Shown here: positions 12,101 through 24,096 of the stretch, piece by piece
Layout: the number at the start of each line of letters is the position of its first letter
How positions within the stretch are numbered: the stretch's first letter is position 1
Source of the DNA: Onchidella celtica
Lineage: Eukaryota; Mollusca; Gastropoda; Systellommatophora; Onchidiidae
Assembly: GCA_963931925.1 (NCBI GenBank)
Contig: OZ007569.1
Coordinates: forward strand, 12,856,663-12,920,662
DNA: 64,000 nt
Reading direction: 5' to 3'
Program-made: the position numbers and the translations under genes
Notes under the pieces: model-generated
The model's database searches: none
What the model was told of the DNA's origin: nothing
Seen by the model: the letters and a program-made list of their open reading frames with translations, nothing else

Positions 12101-14033
12101 CTACAATCTCAAGTTCATATGTTGCCGATCTTAGTCTCGGAACTGTTACCTGAAGATTCTAGAACAAAACAAAACTAAAGTTTTTTTGTTTTTTTTGTTT
12201 GTTTTTTTTTGTCAGAGGGCATTTATGAGTTACATGTTATAGTTTGGGCGCAGTTGGGAAGAAAATAAAATTACCAGAAATAGAATTTACACCATTTGCC
12301 AAACTCCTTTTAGTAAAATTCGTGTATTATAACAAGTATAAGCGTATGTTACATAGTTCACGAGTCCAAACACACCACGTTGTGAGAAAGAGTTATGCAA
12401 ATTTAAGTGCATCAAAAGTGCAGTTTGATAGAAACAACAATAACAAAGTAAAAATAACAACAGACGCAGTTTATTTTCGAAATCATTCTTTCGTCTGCCT
12501 GATGCATTTTATTTCCTCACTGAGAATTAATAGTGAAGGTTACCCCAGATGTGACTTGCTAGAAATCTGGATTTTAGCGTGACTGGTGTACAAAAGGACT
12601 GATCAGACTGTAATGACAATTTTCTTTTGTAAACTTTACTTATGGATTCTGCTTACAAGTTGATTGCGGTGTACTCGGCCGTTTCTTCATGTATAGATTA
12701 CTTAACTTACAGGTGAGCCTTCAGACCCAAACCAAGCAGAATGTTAGTTAAGTAAAGTCAGGGGTATTTGTGTATGTACTAATTAAGGGGCCGCCATGAG
12801 CTCTGGGTCAGTCAGGATGCCTTATTTTGCCGATTACCGCCCCTGAAACATTCGCACCAAGTGGGAAATTAGGTTGAGAATGTCTTGGGGGCTAAGTAAT
12901 GAAATGTTCCCAAACTTTGTTGGCTCCATAAATGGATGAAAATTTTATAGGAAAAATTTTAATGCACGTCCATGTTTTCAGTAACAGCATACACTTTTCG
13001 GACATGCACAGATAGGGAATAGATAGAATCTACATAGTGACTCTGATAAGTGACATGCTCTTGATTTTAAAATTGAACTGTTCCTGGATCGTTGTGGCAG
13101 AATTCAAACTGGAAATATGAACAGTTCACATGCATAGGTTTCAATCTTGTCGGATGACAGGCTATTTTATGTGGATAATTTTGTGATTCATACAGTGGTG
13201 AAAAGGTTTTCCATCTGTTTTCCACAGCTCTGAAAATGAGTTAACCTAAAGTGAACCAAATAGTTTTGTCTGTAACTACACTTATGATAGCAGTCATAAA
13301 CACAGCCAGCAGACTGACCAATTACTTGTGTGTCGTTCTGGCGCTTGTAAATTATTTGCAATCGGATATGCCGTATCACTTTATCAAATTCCATGTATAC
13401 AACGATAATTGTCCAATGAGCTTGAATTATAGTGACGTGAAAAAGGTATTTATTTTAAATTCGGCAAGGAACAAATAAAGAACTAGAGCCACGCAACTTA
13501 ATTGTCCCCATCCCGGCAATTGCGGTTAATGGGGTTATTGTGTAAACATTTCTTGTGAATAGATTGGAAATATGATAACTGAAAACTACAGCTTGACTAC
13601 TTTGTTAATAAAAAAAAAAATTGCTTTACACAGTATAAAATTAATCACAGGGAAGCAAAAGTGCATTCACATTAGTATTAGTCAGCAAGCTTAGTATGAG
13701 AACAGACATACATACAAAAAGTAACTGAACACCTTGTAGCCCATCACATTTGCCGAGTAAAGAAATAAAATAATACACACATATTATGCATTTTATATAT
13801 TCTAACGGTGTCAATGGAGCGAACAATTTTAATAATGTCTGTGGGGCGGAATCCATGGTTGCAAATATAGCTTTATCTTAACAAACACACCACGACATAA
13901 TTATGAATAACTGATGAAATGCTACTTTGATACTTTAATGGAGGAAGAAAATGCATGCATGCGAAGTCTGTCAGCATAATGAGATTAATTGGTGTATGAT
14001 TTATCTACCTTTCACCGGATGACAGCCATTTAG
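12101..14033. other. Upstream region of the HIF-alpha gene, no gene recognised
   Basis: AT-rich DNA with T runs at about 12181-12210 and several short open frames without recognisable domains. This is where the promoter of the plus-strand HIF gene should lie. It may also hold the distant promoter of the minus-strand BANF1 gene, although no shared promoter can be proved by eye. Confidence 0.5.
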
Positions 14034-14041
14034 TGACGTCA
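14034..14041. promoter_or_regulatory. Perfect CRE palindrome upstream of HIF-alpha exon 1
   Basis: TGACGTCA, the full cAMP-response element bound by CREB/ATF proteins, lies 99 bp before the exon 1 ATG. Its position in the proximal promoter or 5' UTR makes a role plausible. The same octamer also occurs at about 30071, 31303 and 57147, so chance cannot be excluded. Confidence 0.45.
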
Positions 14042-14140
14042 AACTACGGAACCACAACATTAGAAGTGATAATCGAAGGATAACTTTTACAAACATTTCG
14101 CCACATCAACCGCGTCCTGTAAGTTAATAATCGAAAGGGA

Positions 14141-14160
14141 ATGGCCAAAGACAAGAGAAG
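14141..14160 (+). CDS. HIF1A: HIF-alpha coding exon 1 (start codon)
   Basis: ATGGCCAAAGACAAGAGAAG encodes Met-Ala-Lys-Asp-Lys-Arg plus two bases of the next codon, followed by a GTAAGG donor at 14161. Joined to exon 2, the split codon becomes AG|A (Arg7) and the reading continues Asn-Thr-Glu-Lys-Arg-Lys-Glu-Lys into the bHLH domain. Vertebrate HIF-alpha genes also have a very short first coding exon ending just before the basic region, so the layout fits the family. An in-frame TAA at 14120-14122 shows that this ATG is the first possible start in this exon. G at -3 and G at +4 make an acceptable initiation context. A second strong donor, GTAAGT at 14119, lies just before the ATG. The call rests on phase, position and basic composition, because six residues are too few for a homology call. 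Confidence 0.82.
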
Positions 14161-14877
14161 GTAAGGACACTTCTTTTAAGATATTATTCTGTTCGCCTAT
14201 TTCATCATATATGAATAGCAGAATGTAGTTCGACAAGATGTACTGACCTAATTTCGCAGGCTCGACTGCAAATAATGGCCGTGTCAGCAGGGTGTGTGAA
14301 GTAATAATAATATTTTTTTTATACAGTTATTTATCTTTGCTTATGGGAAACTTTTGATGTCACACTCGTAGTGCATGTGTATCTGATGAATGTCAAAATA
14401 TTTATGGGTGGGAAGTGGCTTTTGTGATCAATACCAAATACCAGGCTGAGTGACATCCTTATTATATTATTATAACCCATTTTCTAGAACACTCCCAAGA
14501 CTGGCAAGAGCTAAAATCGGCGAACCGCAATGTCTCCCCAAGGTTTGAAAGAATTTGGGGAAATAATCTCACATGAAGGGTCTCTGACAGGTCTATATTA
14601 TGTAGTTACCTTATTTCTTCTGTTTCCAACGCATCAGCATTGAATACACTGGGTACTTGAGGAGTTATTGAGGGCATGGGGTGTGTGCGAGAGGACTCTT
14701 CATGATATGGTTCATTTTCTAGCAAGGAAACATTGTGACGATTGTCTTTTGTAGTACTAGTAGACAAGAAATATGATCACAGTTCTGCAGCTTTACCCCA
14801 GATGTGAATCAACATGTTAAGACTAATAAGAGGCTAGGGCTGGTGTAGATAGAGATCGGTAGATTAAAAAATTTTTT

Positions 14878-15115
14878 GGGAGGTCTTCCGCCCGTCCGCG
14901 CCATAATTTTTACCGCTATTAAGTAAAGCCCAGGGTTACACATTGTCACTGTTATCAATTTAAACTCACAACACATGGAATGGTCAGATGGACCTGGGGG
15001 CGTGAGGGTCTAGTCAGTTTGTATCAATGGGCGGTAGTCAGATTGACTAATCAGGCGAAAGGGGGCTGGGGTAGTTGTGTTTTCTTGACTGGCGCGGACG
15101 GGCGGAAGACCTTCC
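14878..15115. mobile_element. MITE with perfect 23 bp terminal inverted repeats
   Basis: The left terminus at 14881-14903 (AGGTCTTCCGCCCGTCCGCG, then CCA) is the exact reverse complement of the right terminus at 15090-15112. The interior of about 190 bp has no open frame. T-rich words (ATTTTTT) flank both sides and could be the target-site duplication, but their low complexity makes this uncertain. The perfect termini suggest a fairly recent insertion. Confidence 0.85.
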
Positions 15116-15189
15116 AATTTTTTTTTTGACCAACCAGAAAAAGAGCCAGAGGTCTAGATCTAGATCTTGTGTGAATTTTAGATTTTAAC

Positions 15190-15950
15190 CCCCAGGTTGC
15201 CCTACTGGTCAAGCCCGCTGACCAGGTCAGTGTCCTTACTCACAGGAGAATCTTATCTGGGCTGCACTGACCCTTTGCCGAATAACACACTAGTTACTGC
15301 TGTGCACGCGGTTTCTATCTGATCGGTATGAAAACATTCGCTGCTATGCCTTATCATGCTTGACGATGAATTAACCAACGAAACCTTTGTCTGTAAGTTT
15401 CTAACCAATGATCTCACCTATATTATATAATACCAAACTGACAGCTGTAAGTTTCTTGAGAATGAAGCATGATAAGTAGACACGCCGCCCCCCACCAAGC
15501 GCTAAACAAATGGTTTCTTCCAGATAAGCACAAACTAATGAACCAACTTAAGCATTTGGGCAAAGTCATTTTAGAGTTTTTTTCTGATTGGTTCTAGGAC
15601 ACAGACAACTCTAGGTGATAGTCAGCTTAAGAGTGATAATATTGCAAATTTGTGGAGCAGCAAGTGGACGCTACATCTTTTGATAGTATGGGGAAAGCCT
15701 TTAAAAGCATAATCTTTGTGATTCTGTCTAGTGGTTCACTGGTTAACATGTTCTTGTCATAGTGCCTTTGACTTTGAAGAGATATAGTGAGGAATAAGAT
15801 GGTATAATTACAACTCAGAGAGAACAGTGACTTGGAACGTGAAAACACACCTTCCGCACTGCACAATTGGCTTGACCCACGCGTGTTTTCATGCCCGTCG
15901 CACGAGCAGTTGAGAACTTGAAACAGGACAGATAGGCCCATAGCGGCGTG
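15190..15950 (+). repeat. Dispersed repeat family R1, copy 1
   Basis: About 750 bp here match 44990-45700 in the opposite orientation over most of their length. Shared words include TTTCTGATTGGTTCT, TAATATTGCAAATTTG, ATCTTTTGATAGT, GTGGTTCACTGGTTA and ACATGTCCTTGTCA-like segments. GGTCAAGCC near the left end and GGCTTGACC near the right end could be short terminal inverted repeats. A 104-residue open frame on the minus strand is not conserved in the other copy, so this is a non-coding mobile repeat. Confidence 0.8.
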
Positions 15951-15999
15951 AGGGTGAAGATGGAGACACGTTTAATTTAATTAAAACTGAACTGACACT

Positions 16000-18000
16000 A
16001 CTAGTAAAAAAGTAGTATATCAATCACCATTCTTGTAATATGACAATTTGCTGACTTGAGCAAGATGAATCTTTGCGAATTCATTGTATCCAGCCCAGTC
16101 GTATTTGTAGATTTTGGTCGCATTAATCTCTGCACATGGATTTGACGCAAAGACTGATAAACTTATTATAATGTTATACCTCATTTCCTTGCAGACTACA
16201 CAAATATGATCCGTTCATTTTCCACTAGCAGTGTGTAAAGAATGGTGAAGAACAAAATTCCCATTACCATATTTTTGGATTTTAGTTACTCTTTTTTTGC
16301 AGCTCAAAGTATTGTAAATTTATAAAATGCACAAAATGAAAGACTAAAGTTCATCCAAAATGGATGTGTCCATGTGACTTAATAATGTCAAAAACTGAGA
16401 CAGCATACAAAGTTTCCTAATTTTTTGTCACACAGTTTGAGTTATGTTTCAGGTGCTTACATGTTGATGCTCACCTGGCAACTCCATTTTAGTAGGAAGT
16501 AGTTGGTGGGCACTTCTGATATATAGTGATAAGGCGGTCTCCTCCTGTCTTGTCATTCTTGTTTCTTTTATCATAATGTGACCATTATCTTGTCATATTG
16601 TCTCAAAACTCAGACTCAGACTCAGAACTCCATATGGTTTATGTGATCTAAATGACTTGGAGTGCCTCACATTACCATGTATTGTCAGGGTTATTAAGTC
16701 ATACCGTCTGCATTATTCCATTGGGAATGTGAAATGAAGCACTGATAAAGCTATTTGAGTCTACAAGCACTTGTTAGTTTTAATGTCTTCACAATTAATT
16801 GACCAAAGACTTCAAACAGAGCTCACGCCCATCGTTTTATTTAAAGTTATTAGTTAATTGAATTGTTACATATGGGGAAAAGAAGAAGTAAAGGATCTAA
16901 ATGTGAGAGATAGTACAAGTGGCTCTTACCTGGTGGATAACTGGGAGAGAATATAGTGGAAACAAAACTTTCTTTTTCTCGTAATTTCTAGACTTCCATT
17001 TTATTTGTACATGTGTCTCAGGCAACATATGGTTTTATTATAACATCCTTCGGTACTGCATTCTCATGCTGTTACTTCAGATTATACTGTCAAAGGGTCT
17101 GTATAATATCTGATTAACTGCAGATTGCATAATGCTCTTTCAAACTGAATGTGTTAGTTTGAAAAAGTTTCAGAAAGAAACAACTGGAAATTGGAAATTC
17201 ATTCATAAAGTCAGGGAGTGGCCCAAAAAAATTAGAAAATGTTAAGGTTGAAGAAGTGATGCAGGCTTTACAAACTTTATGGTGAAATAATTGTCCCTGA
17301 AATTAAATTTACTGTCATAGTCGCACCACTCTTAGTCTCACTAGAGGTTGGAATATATATTATAAATTAATTGTGGCATGTTCTGAATAGTGGAACATGG
17401 ATGAGTTTCGATTGAGAACCAGAAGGTACAGTGTCTGAATTAGGAAAGAGAGACAACGTGCATGATATGATTTCTGACTGAGAAAATGTGCTGCTGGGGA
17501 CATAAATTTTGTTGGAATGAGGATGAAAAACAAAAAAGCTTTAAATGCATAATATGATGATACTAATGATACAATTTTTGGGCATGACAGACTACTACAT
17601 ATTTCATCAAGATAGATAATAAATCCCAAAATAATAAATCCCAAAATTGCTGTCTGTGAAGGGATACTTTCTGCACACTTGTGGAAGGAGGGGGTGCTTA
17701 GGGGTTGGGATTATGATATATTGTTATAGTGCAGGCTCATCTTCCTGAGCATGAAACTTATCCCCAGGTTTGGCTAAAGTGAGCACTCACGACACACATT
17801 ATTTAATTACTGGATTAGTTTGAGTTTGAATCAGTTATGTCTGAGTGGCTAAAGGGTGCAGTATAATTGTGAGTCAAACCTACCATCGCCTCTAGATGGA
17901 CAATTAATGCCGGACCTTGTGGCGAATAGGGGAAGTGTTACATCATTGAGAAAGTGAGGATAGCGCTGAGGAAAGTGAGGATAATTTTGTATATCTTCCT
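16000..18000. other. Intron 1 segment without distinctive features
   Basis: AT-rich intronic DNA. The only local structures are short repeats such as CAGACTCAGACTCAGA at about 16614-16625. No exon, RNA gene or mobile element is recognised. Confidence 0.6.
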
Positions 18001-18008
18001 TAAAGTGT

Positions 18009-18152
18009 CACCTTCACCCCACTTCCCACCTTCACCCCACTTCCCACCTTCACCCCACTTCCCACCTTCACCCCACTTCCCACCTTCACCCCACTTCCCA
18101 CCTTCACCCCACTTCCCACCTTCACCCCACTTCCCACCTTCACCCCACTTCC
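18009..18152. repeat. Minisatellite, 8 perfect copies of an 18 bp unit
   Basis: The unit CACCTTCACCCCACTTCC is repeated eight times with no differences. Because 18 is a multiple of three, an open frame reads a Pro-Ser-Pro-His-Phe-Pro repeat. Nothing around it supports a protein. The strong strand asymmetry (no G in the unit) is notable. Confidence 0.97.
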
Positions 18153-21130
18153 CTTCTTTTTGCGCACTTTGTGCACTTGGATTTATTATTCCTTGGAGCT
18201 TTGCAACTTACCCTGCGCGGTAATTTCGTGACGGACGTTATGGAAAAAATAGAACCCGGATTTTATGACTTTCCGCTCCGGTGAATCCAAGACGAGATCT
18301 CTGCTAATTGCATGACTGCAAATGCAGCTCTTGTTGTGACTTCATGCATCAAAAAGAACAAAAAACGCTTGGTTAATAAAGATTACGGAATACATGTTAT
18401 TTTCAGTATGATTTGAACAAACTTAGTTTCATTTTCATTTTCTTTGTAGCCCATTCACATTATTATTCTGTTTACAGCGACTTCAACAATTCACTTACTC
18501 TACTAACATAGACCCAGGTATAAAATGCAGGTAAATGGCGTAATTCGAAACAGTTGAACTTGAAGTTCAGACTTCACTTTTCACAGCAATCGAAAAATAT
18601 TTTCATCCTGAGAATTGTAGACTAATGTCATACTTGATGTAGTGTTTGCGTTTTACAGTTCTTTCCAAGCGTCTGCATGTTCCGCCTGGTGACAGTAGGA
18701 CGTTTTGACTGTCAACACTTTTAAGAGTACCATTGGCAGCTCTGTAATCTTTGTTAGATAGAGGTTGTATTGTGGAGGTGGGGAGGAGGAGGAGGGAAGC
18801 AATGCCAGATGTGATGTTTTCTGCCATTACAGTTGTTTCTTCTTTACTAATGCCCCGTTTCGTTACAGTTTCTGACCTTTGATCTCTTTCTTTCATTTCA
18901 TTCTTTCATCCTGCCCAAATGCCTCCTGCCCCCCCCCCTCCCCCCCGTCGAATGTATATCATTTGTTTTAATGTATGATAATTAAATGATTATATATAAT
19001 ACACGTTTGTGGGAGGCAAACATTAAAGTGGCGTCAAAGTAGTGTGTGTTATAGACATTTTTAAAATTCATCTTACGGATTGTCTTACATGCCGCAGCCC
19101 GTTGTTCTCATCAAGATTCCAGTCTTGATGTTGCCAGACCACCCAGGAAATGGACACCGCGATCATTTTTTTCCCCTTTGGACATCCAAAGAATGTAGAA
19201 TAGTTACTCCTGTTCATTCTTTGAGACATCCCAATGTTCGTCAGTCTCAGAGCCAGCGATAGATCATGGCCCGGTGGCACAGAGCTGACAAACTCAGTGT
19301 CATTATTGCCACTTGACCTGTTAGTGCTGTCGTACTGTTCACGGCGCCAGCCCCGCCTACCACTCTACACAGGGCAACACGTTTTAAGCCTCCCCCCCCT
19401 CCCCGCTCCCACCAATCGTATGTGTGTGTTGGATTAGGGGGAGGGGTTGTCGATATTGACACTTGAGATGGTAGCTCTGGCGAGAGCACTTGAAACATTG
19501 CCCATTGTTTCCGAAGCTGTCTGGAGAACTCATTCAGACATCCAGATGTACCGTGTGATTATCTAGACAGAATCTAGTTTAACGCTCACATTGGTCGTTT
19601 TAACCTAGAAAATTAGCGGAAGTACTAAGTCAGGAAGTGTGTCCGAAAATCTGGATAACTGATTAATTCAAGTTTACTTTATAAGGCAAACATTGACTGC
19701 GTTCCGAGTGTGGACACTGTTTTCTCCCAGCGACTAAAGCGAGAGAAAGAAAGAGAGAGAAGTCCTGGTATTGACATTTTTTTTTTTTTTTTATGTTCAG
19801 TGTTTATGTTTGCAATTTTGCTTGCGTTCAGTGGAGATGTCATTGATTGAAATTTGACATATAGTGACTACACCGTGTGATGGCCGTGGGTGGTTACTAC
19901 AGGTGACTGATTGGACGCTGACACCTTATGACTGAACCTAATCCCTAAAGTCCAGCAGGACGGAGACACTTGGCTGTGCTGTATTCAGGTCATAATTATT
20001 TCCGGAGCCACTTGTCGGTGATACCTTGATACCCCAGGCCAGTGTCAATATCTACCTATCCTTAAGTGGACTTGAGCGAAGGTTCAACTGGCCAGTGATT
20101 ATTAGTGTCTTAGCGACCACGATTATGGAGTTATCTTGTACCTCCGGTGACACCACTCGACATCTCGTTATCACTTTACCATTTGTCCAGCTGTTGGTCA
20201 CAGTGCCTGTATTATAAGGGCAGATAGGGTCATTATCACATCTGAAATCGGGGATCCGTTTCCTAGTCCTAACTGATCTTACACTGCACTGTCGTCGGCA
20301 GATTTTTCCATACCACATGAACTTGGAGCAAAGAATTAAACTGGGAGTGGGGTAATTTTCTTTAGTTAAAAAAATACGAGATCTGCTGTGGGAATATTTG
20401 GACTTATTCGACTTAAGAAGCCTGCTTTTGTTGCTGTAGGAAGTTTGGAAAGAGACTAATGAGAGTAGTAACGAAATTATAAGTCGGTTGCCTCTTGCTA
20501 TCTCAGAAGTTACATAATGAGGTACATGTATTTCACACGAATCTTAACGAGTAAAGAAGACGGGGAAGGAGTGTTAGCTGTTTCAAAAAAAAAAATCAAA
20601 AATCAAAGGAGTACAAGTCAGTGAGCATCAGCTATAATTGAAAAGTTTTACTGTGACGTGAGGGAGATACGATGAAAGAGAAGAGGAACACGGCTGTGAT
20701 GACGCAGTGCACACAAATCGGCACTAGTACTCCACTGAAGGAAATAAGCAAAGCCAGTGCTAGCATCGACATTTGGGGGAGTCAAAACCAGGAGTGGCCA
20801 AGTCTCACCCACTCATTGTTAACATGTTTCTTATCTTGACTGTTGAGTGGGATGGAGATGTTAATTGCCTTCGTTACCATTTCATGAATGCAAAAAAGCA
20901 CCGGCTTTGCACAGAATCAGTGAAATATGAAGAAGGATTGAATTGTTGCCAGATTTCCATGAAAACCTCTTCATTGGGGGTCAAACTGCGTCGTTGCGTA
21001 ATGATACGCCGTTTCAGCTTAATCTTTTCTTCGTTTTTGCTTGAACTCAAAGAAACGAGGTTACGTTCATTGTAAGTGAAGCGTATAATATCAAATAATA
21101 GCATCATGATCATAAATGTGCAACAAAAAA

Positions 21131-21272
21131 CTCAGTTTGTTGTTTGTTGTCAGGGCAGGAAACTCAGTTTGATGTTGTAAGGGCAGGAAACTCAGTTTGA
21201 TGTTGTCAGGGCAGGAAACTCAGTTTGATGTTGTCAGGGCAGAAAATTCAGTCTGATGTTGTCAGGGCAGAC
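21131..21272. repeat. Minisatellite, about 4.5 copies of a 28 bp unit
   Basis: Units starting GGGCAGGAAACTCAGTTTGA lie at 21153, 21181, 21209 and 21237, with partial units on both sides. The first three differ by one base, and the fourth has a few more changes. Confidence 0.95.
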
Positions 21273-23205
21273 AAAATTAAGAGGCGCAGATAGTGCAAAT
21301 CTGGCAAAACTTGAAGTGGGTTTTCCCGCTCCCCATCTGCATGTAATACATGCGGTGTTAACTTACAATATGTTCCTTCATTATAAGATAACGTTTTGTT
21401 GAAAGCGTCGGTGCTATAGGCACCTGTAGATCACTAAACAAATGACCTCAAGCAAATTGCTAGGGCTTATATGCTGTGACCAGTCAGATTTCCTGCAGTT
21501 TATTCACCCATCGTTAGTTCTTTTGTCTAATAGATGGAGGTCGTACCGACACTGCTTTGCCTAGAATTAAGGCCAGGATTAGCGATAGGCTTTCAATTTG
21601 GAGTACACTCTGTACTGATTACTTTTAATATTTAAAAATATTTTTTTAATATAAAATGTGATGTCAGTGTTTGACTACGGTACCTAGAATAACCTAGTAT
21701 AAAGATTATAATGTCCCTCCGGCTAGAATAAGAGTTAATGTTCGGCTGGCGGGACACCCTCATTCCCACCCCAGCTTGGGAGTGTGTTTATTATTATGTA
21801 TAAGCAGTAAATTAGAAATGGGGGAAGAGAGATCATTGAATTCGTCACGTGCGTAGAAAGGTCGCTAATGATCGTTTAAGTCATTTGCTGACATGTAATA
21901 TGGTGGATTGTGTTGTCACCGGGCAGTCTGTGGACGTGGCAGTTGTCATGTATGTTGTATAGAATGTCAGAACGTTTGGGTGCCAGCCTGTCATCTCCAG
22001 CTTGCATTATTATTTTCTTTCCAGTATTCACAGATTCATGTTGTCCTCTGTTGGAATGTCTGTGTGTGTCAGTCTCACATGGAGACTTCGGCTGTTGTTG
22101 TTTGAATTGTCCAGGGCTGCTTTCTCATTTCTCTTCTGTCGTACCTGACATATTCTTGTGTCTGTGAGGATAAAATGTCTTCTGACATTATTCACACGCT
22201 GTTTCTAGTGTCAGGGAATTGTACATTCATTGAGATTGTATATGTGTCATGTAATCATGTGAAGAACTGATTTGAAATGTTTTCTGCCCTGCGAACATGC
22301 TGGTACTCATTGACAGCACTCTTTAGACCCATTTTCACATTTCCTAACAGTAACAAAGAGGGTTTTTCCGTTTGAGTCCTACGTTTCAGTTGTAACTGTG
22401 TTTTTTCCTTGGAAATTGATAAAAATTCATTCCTTAAATTTTTTATTATCTCATTTTGAAATGGAAAAAGACGTATTGCTCAATTTGCATGGGACCGCCG
22501 GCTTCAGGAATGGATGCTTTGATTCTGTGAGTAGGTAGAACAGTGTAAATGGGCGATCAGAAACTGAAATGTCTAAATGTGTCAGGGAACATGTCCCTCT
22601 TCATGCCAAGTAGCTCACTTGTGCATAGCTAGCTGGCAGAAATTATTGTTTCTCCTTAGTTTTTCCCTGTCCAGCCTGATTTGTCCTGGCAATCAGCTCC
22701 ATTAGATTAGTCGCAAAATCCGTGTCTCCCATACAACCTTTTCTTGGAAATTCCAACTTCTTAATAACTGGATATTATCATTCGGTTTTAACATGTTTTC
22801 TCCATCGACGTTTGAACGTGATTTTCTGTTATAAAGGAGCAGTCACTCCAATGCTTTTCACACGTGTCAGTTCAGTGGCATTTTGGCAGTAATAAATCTG
22901 GGGAAATCATTGTTTTAAGCAGATATTTATGACATTCTGAGATGTGCAAATCTCAACCAACCTTAGATTTCGGCTTTGACAGTGTGCCAGTCTTGTGTCC
23001 TATCCTGCAGTTTCTGTAGACCAGTTTTTTGTGTGTGTTTTTTTCGTATGTTCAGAATTTCTAATCGCATTGATGGTTACATGTGATAGTGACAAGACAC
23101 GACAAGTGTTTGTAAATTCTGTGACATTCGTAAATGGTATGGTAGGGCTAGCTAACAGTTGAGGACTGAACTGGTGTAGCTATATAAATTGACATTGTCA
23201 ACCAG

Positions 23206-23338
23206 GCGAACCTAGGAACATGATGAACTTGCTAAACATGGCGCGTCATCACATGGCAGACCTGGTGGAGGGACACGACCTCTGGTCACTGGCCAAAAAC
23301 TGCCGGCGGAGATCGTCAGCGGCAGGCTCTAAACGAAT
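23206..23338 (+). CDS. Possible alternative N-terminal exon of HIF-alpha
   Basis: An ATG at 23220 (A at -3) opens a frame beginning MMNLLNMARHHMADLVEGHD and ending Gly-Ser-Lys-Arg plus two bases at a GTATGT donor (23339). That is 119 coding nucleotides, leaving the same phase as exon 1. Splicing to exon 2 at 48280 would therefore read Ser-Lys-Arg-Ile-Asn-Thr-Glu-Lys-Arg in frame into the bHLH domain. Codons such as CTG, GTG, GAG, CTC and GCC look more exon-like than the AT-rich surroundings. CAACCAG at 23199-23205 could be an acceptor, although its pyrimidine tract is poor. Alternatively a TATATAAA at 23181-23188 could drive a separate promoter. An in-frame TGA at 23190 bounds the frame. This is inference: a chance open frame of this length is possible, and no homology is recognised. 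Confidence 0.3.
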
Positions 23339-23566
23339 GTATGTACTGGTGTCATGTTTGTATGGTGATCTGTCATGGTATGAACATATGATTGTATGAA
23401 TGTATACTGATGGCATGCCGTCCCTTTCGAACGACAAGGTTTTATCTTCACATTTTGGCTGAACTGAGTTACACACTACATCAACAGGCCTTCTCCATTG
23501 TGTGTCAAAGCATCAAGCGGATTCAGTGTGTAATTTGTAAATATTACTAAAAAGAAAAACAGTCGT

Positions 23567-23641
23567 ATCTCTAAAAGATATAACATGAAACTTCAATCAT
23601 CAATTTGTCAAAGCTTGACGGAACCATGTCATTCTAAGGGG
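23567..23641 (-). mobile_element. Truncated copy of MITE family M2 (inverted)
   Basis: The end CCATGTCATTCTAAGGGG and the adjacent ACATGAAACTTCAATCATCA are the reverse complement of the left half of the element at 40447. Only one terminus remains. A 29 bp minisatellite starts four bases after it. Confidence 0.7.
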
Positions 23642-23644
23642 AAG

Positions 23645-23817
23645 ATGTGCGTACGGATGTTTGTTCAAATGTCATGTTTGTATGGATGTTTGTAATGTTG
23701 TCATATTTCTGTGGTTTTTGTACTAACGACATGCTTGTATACACGTTTGTGCCAATGTCATGCTTGTGCGGGCGTTTCTACAGTTGTCATGTGTGTAAGG
23801 ACGTGCTTACTGATGTC
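23645..23817. repeat. Degenerate 29 bp minisatellite, six units
   Basis: Units of 28-29 bp start ATG(T/C)(T/G)TG or ATATTTC and end GTC or GAC. They begin at 23645, 23674, 23703, 23731, 23760 and 23789. Spacing is kept although the sequences have diverged widely. Related TGTCATGTTTGTATGG words also occur at about 23351. Confidence 0.8.
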
Positions 23818-24096
23818 ATATTAATATGATTGTGATTGTTTGTATTGATGACATTTTCAGCTGTGTCATGGTGAATGCCACTTTTATTCCCTCGCTCAAT
23901 CCACTACATGACGACATATGGGTGGACAGCTCACATTGAGACAGGACTGTACCCCAACTTTTAATTTTGTTTCCTTTCCTATCTCTGGTTTTGAATTTGC
24001 CAAGTGAAATATGATGAGAGGCAAACTTCGTATGCTGGATCTTTTCATCCACAATAATTGGGTGTCATTTTATAGTGTGGATCTGTTGCCATTACG

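Noticed and set aside
17838-17905. tRNA-like wording (GAGTGGCTAAAGGGTG followed by GTGAGTCAAACC)
   Set aside because: No cloverleaf stems can be drawn, and the B box is too far from consensus for a tRNA or a clear SINE.
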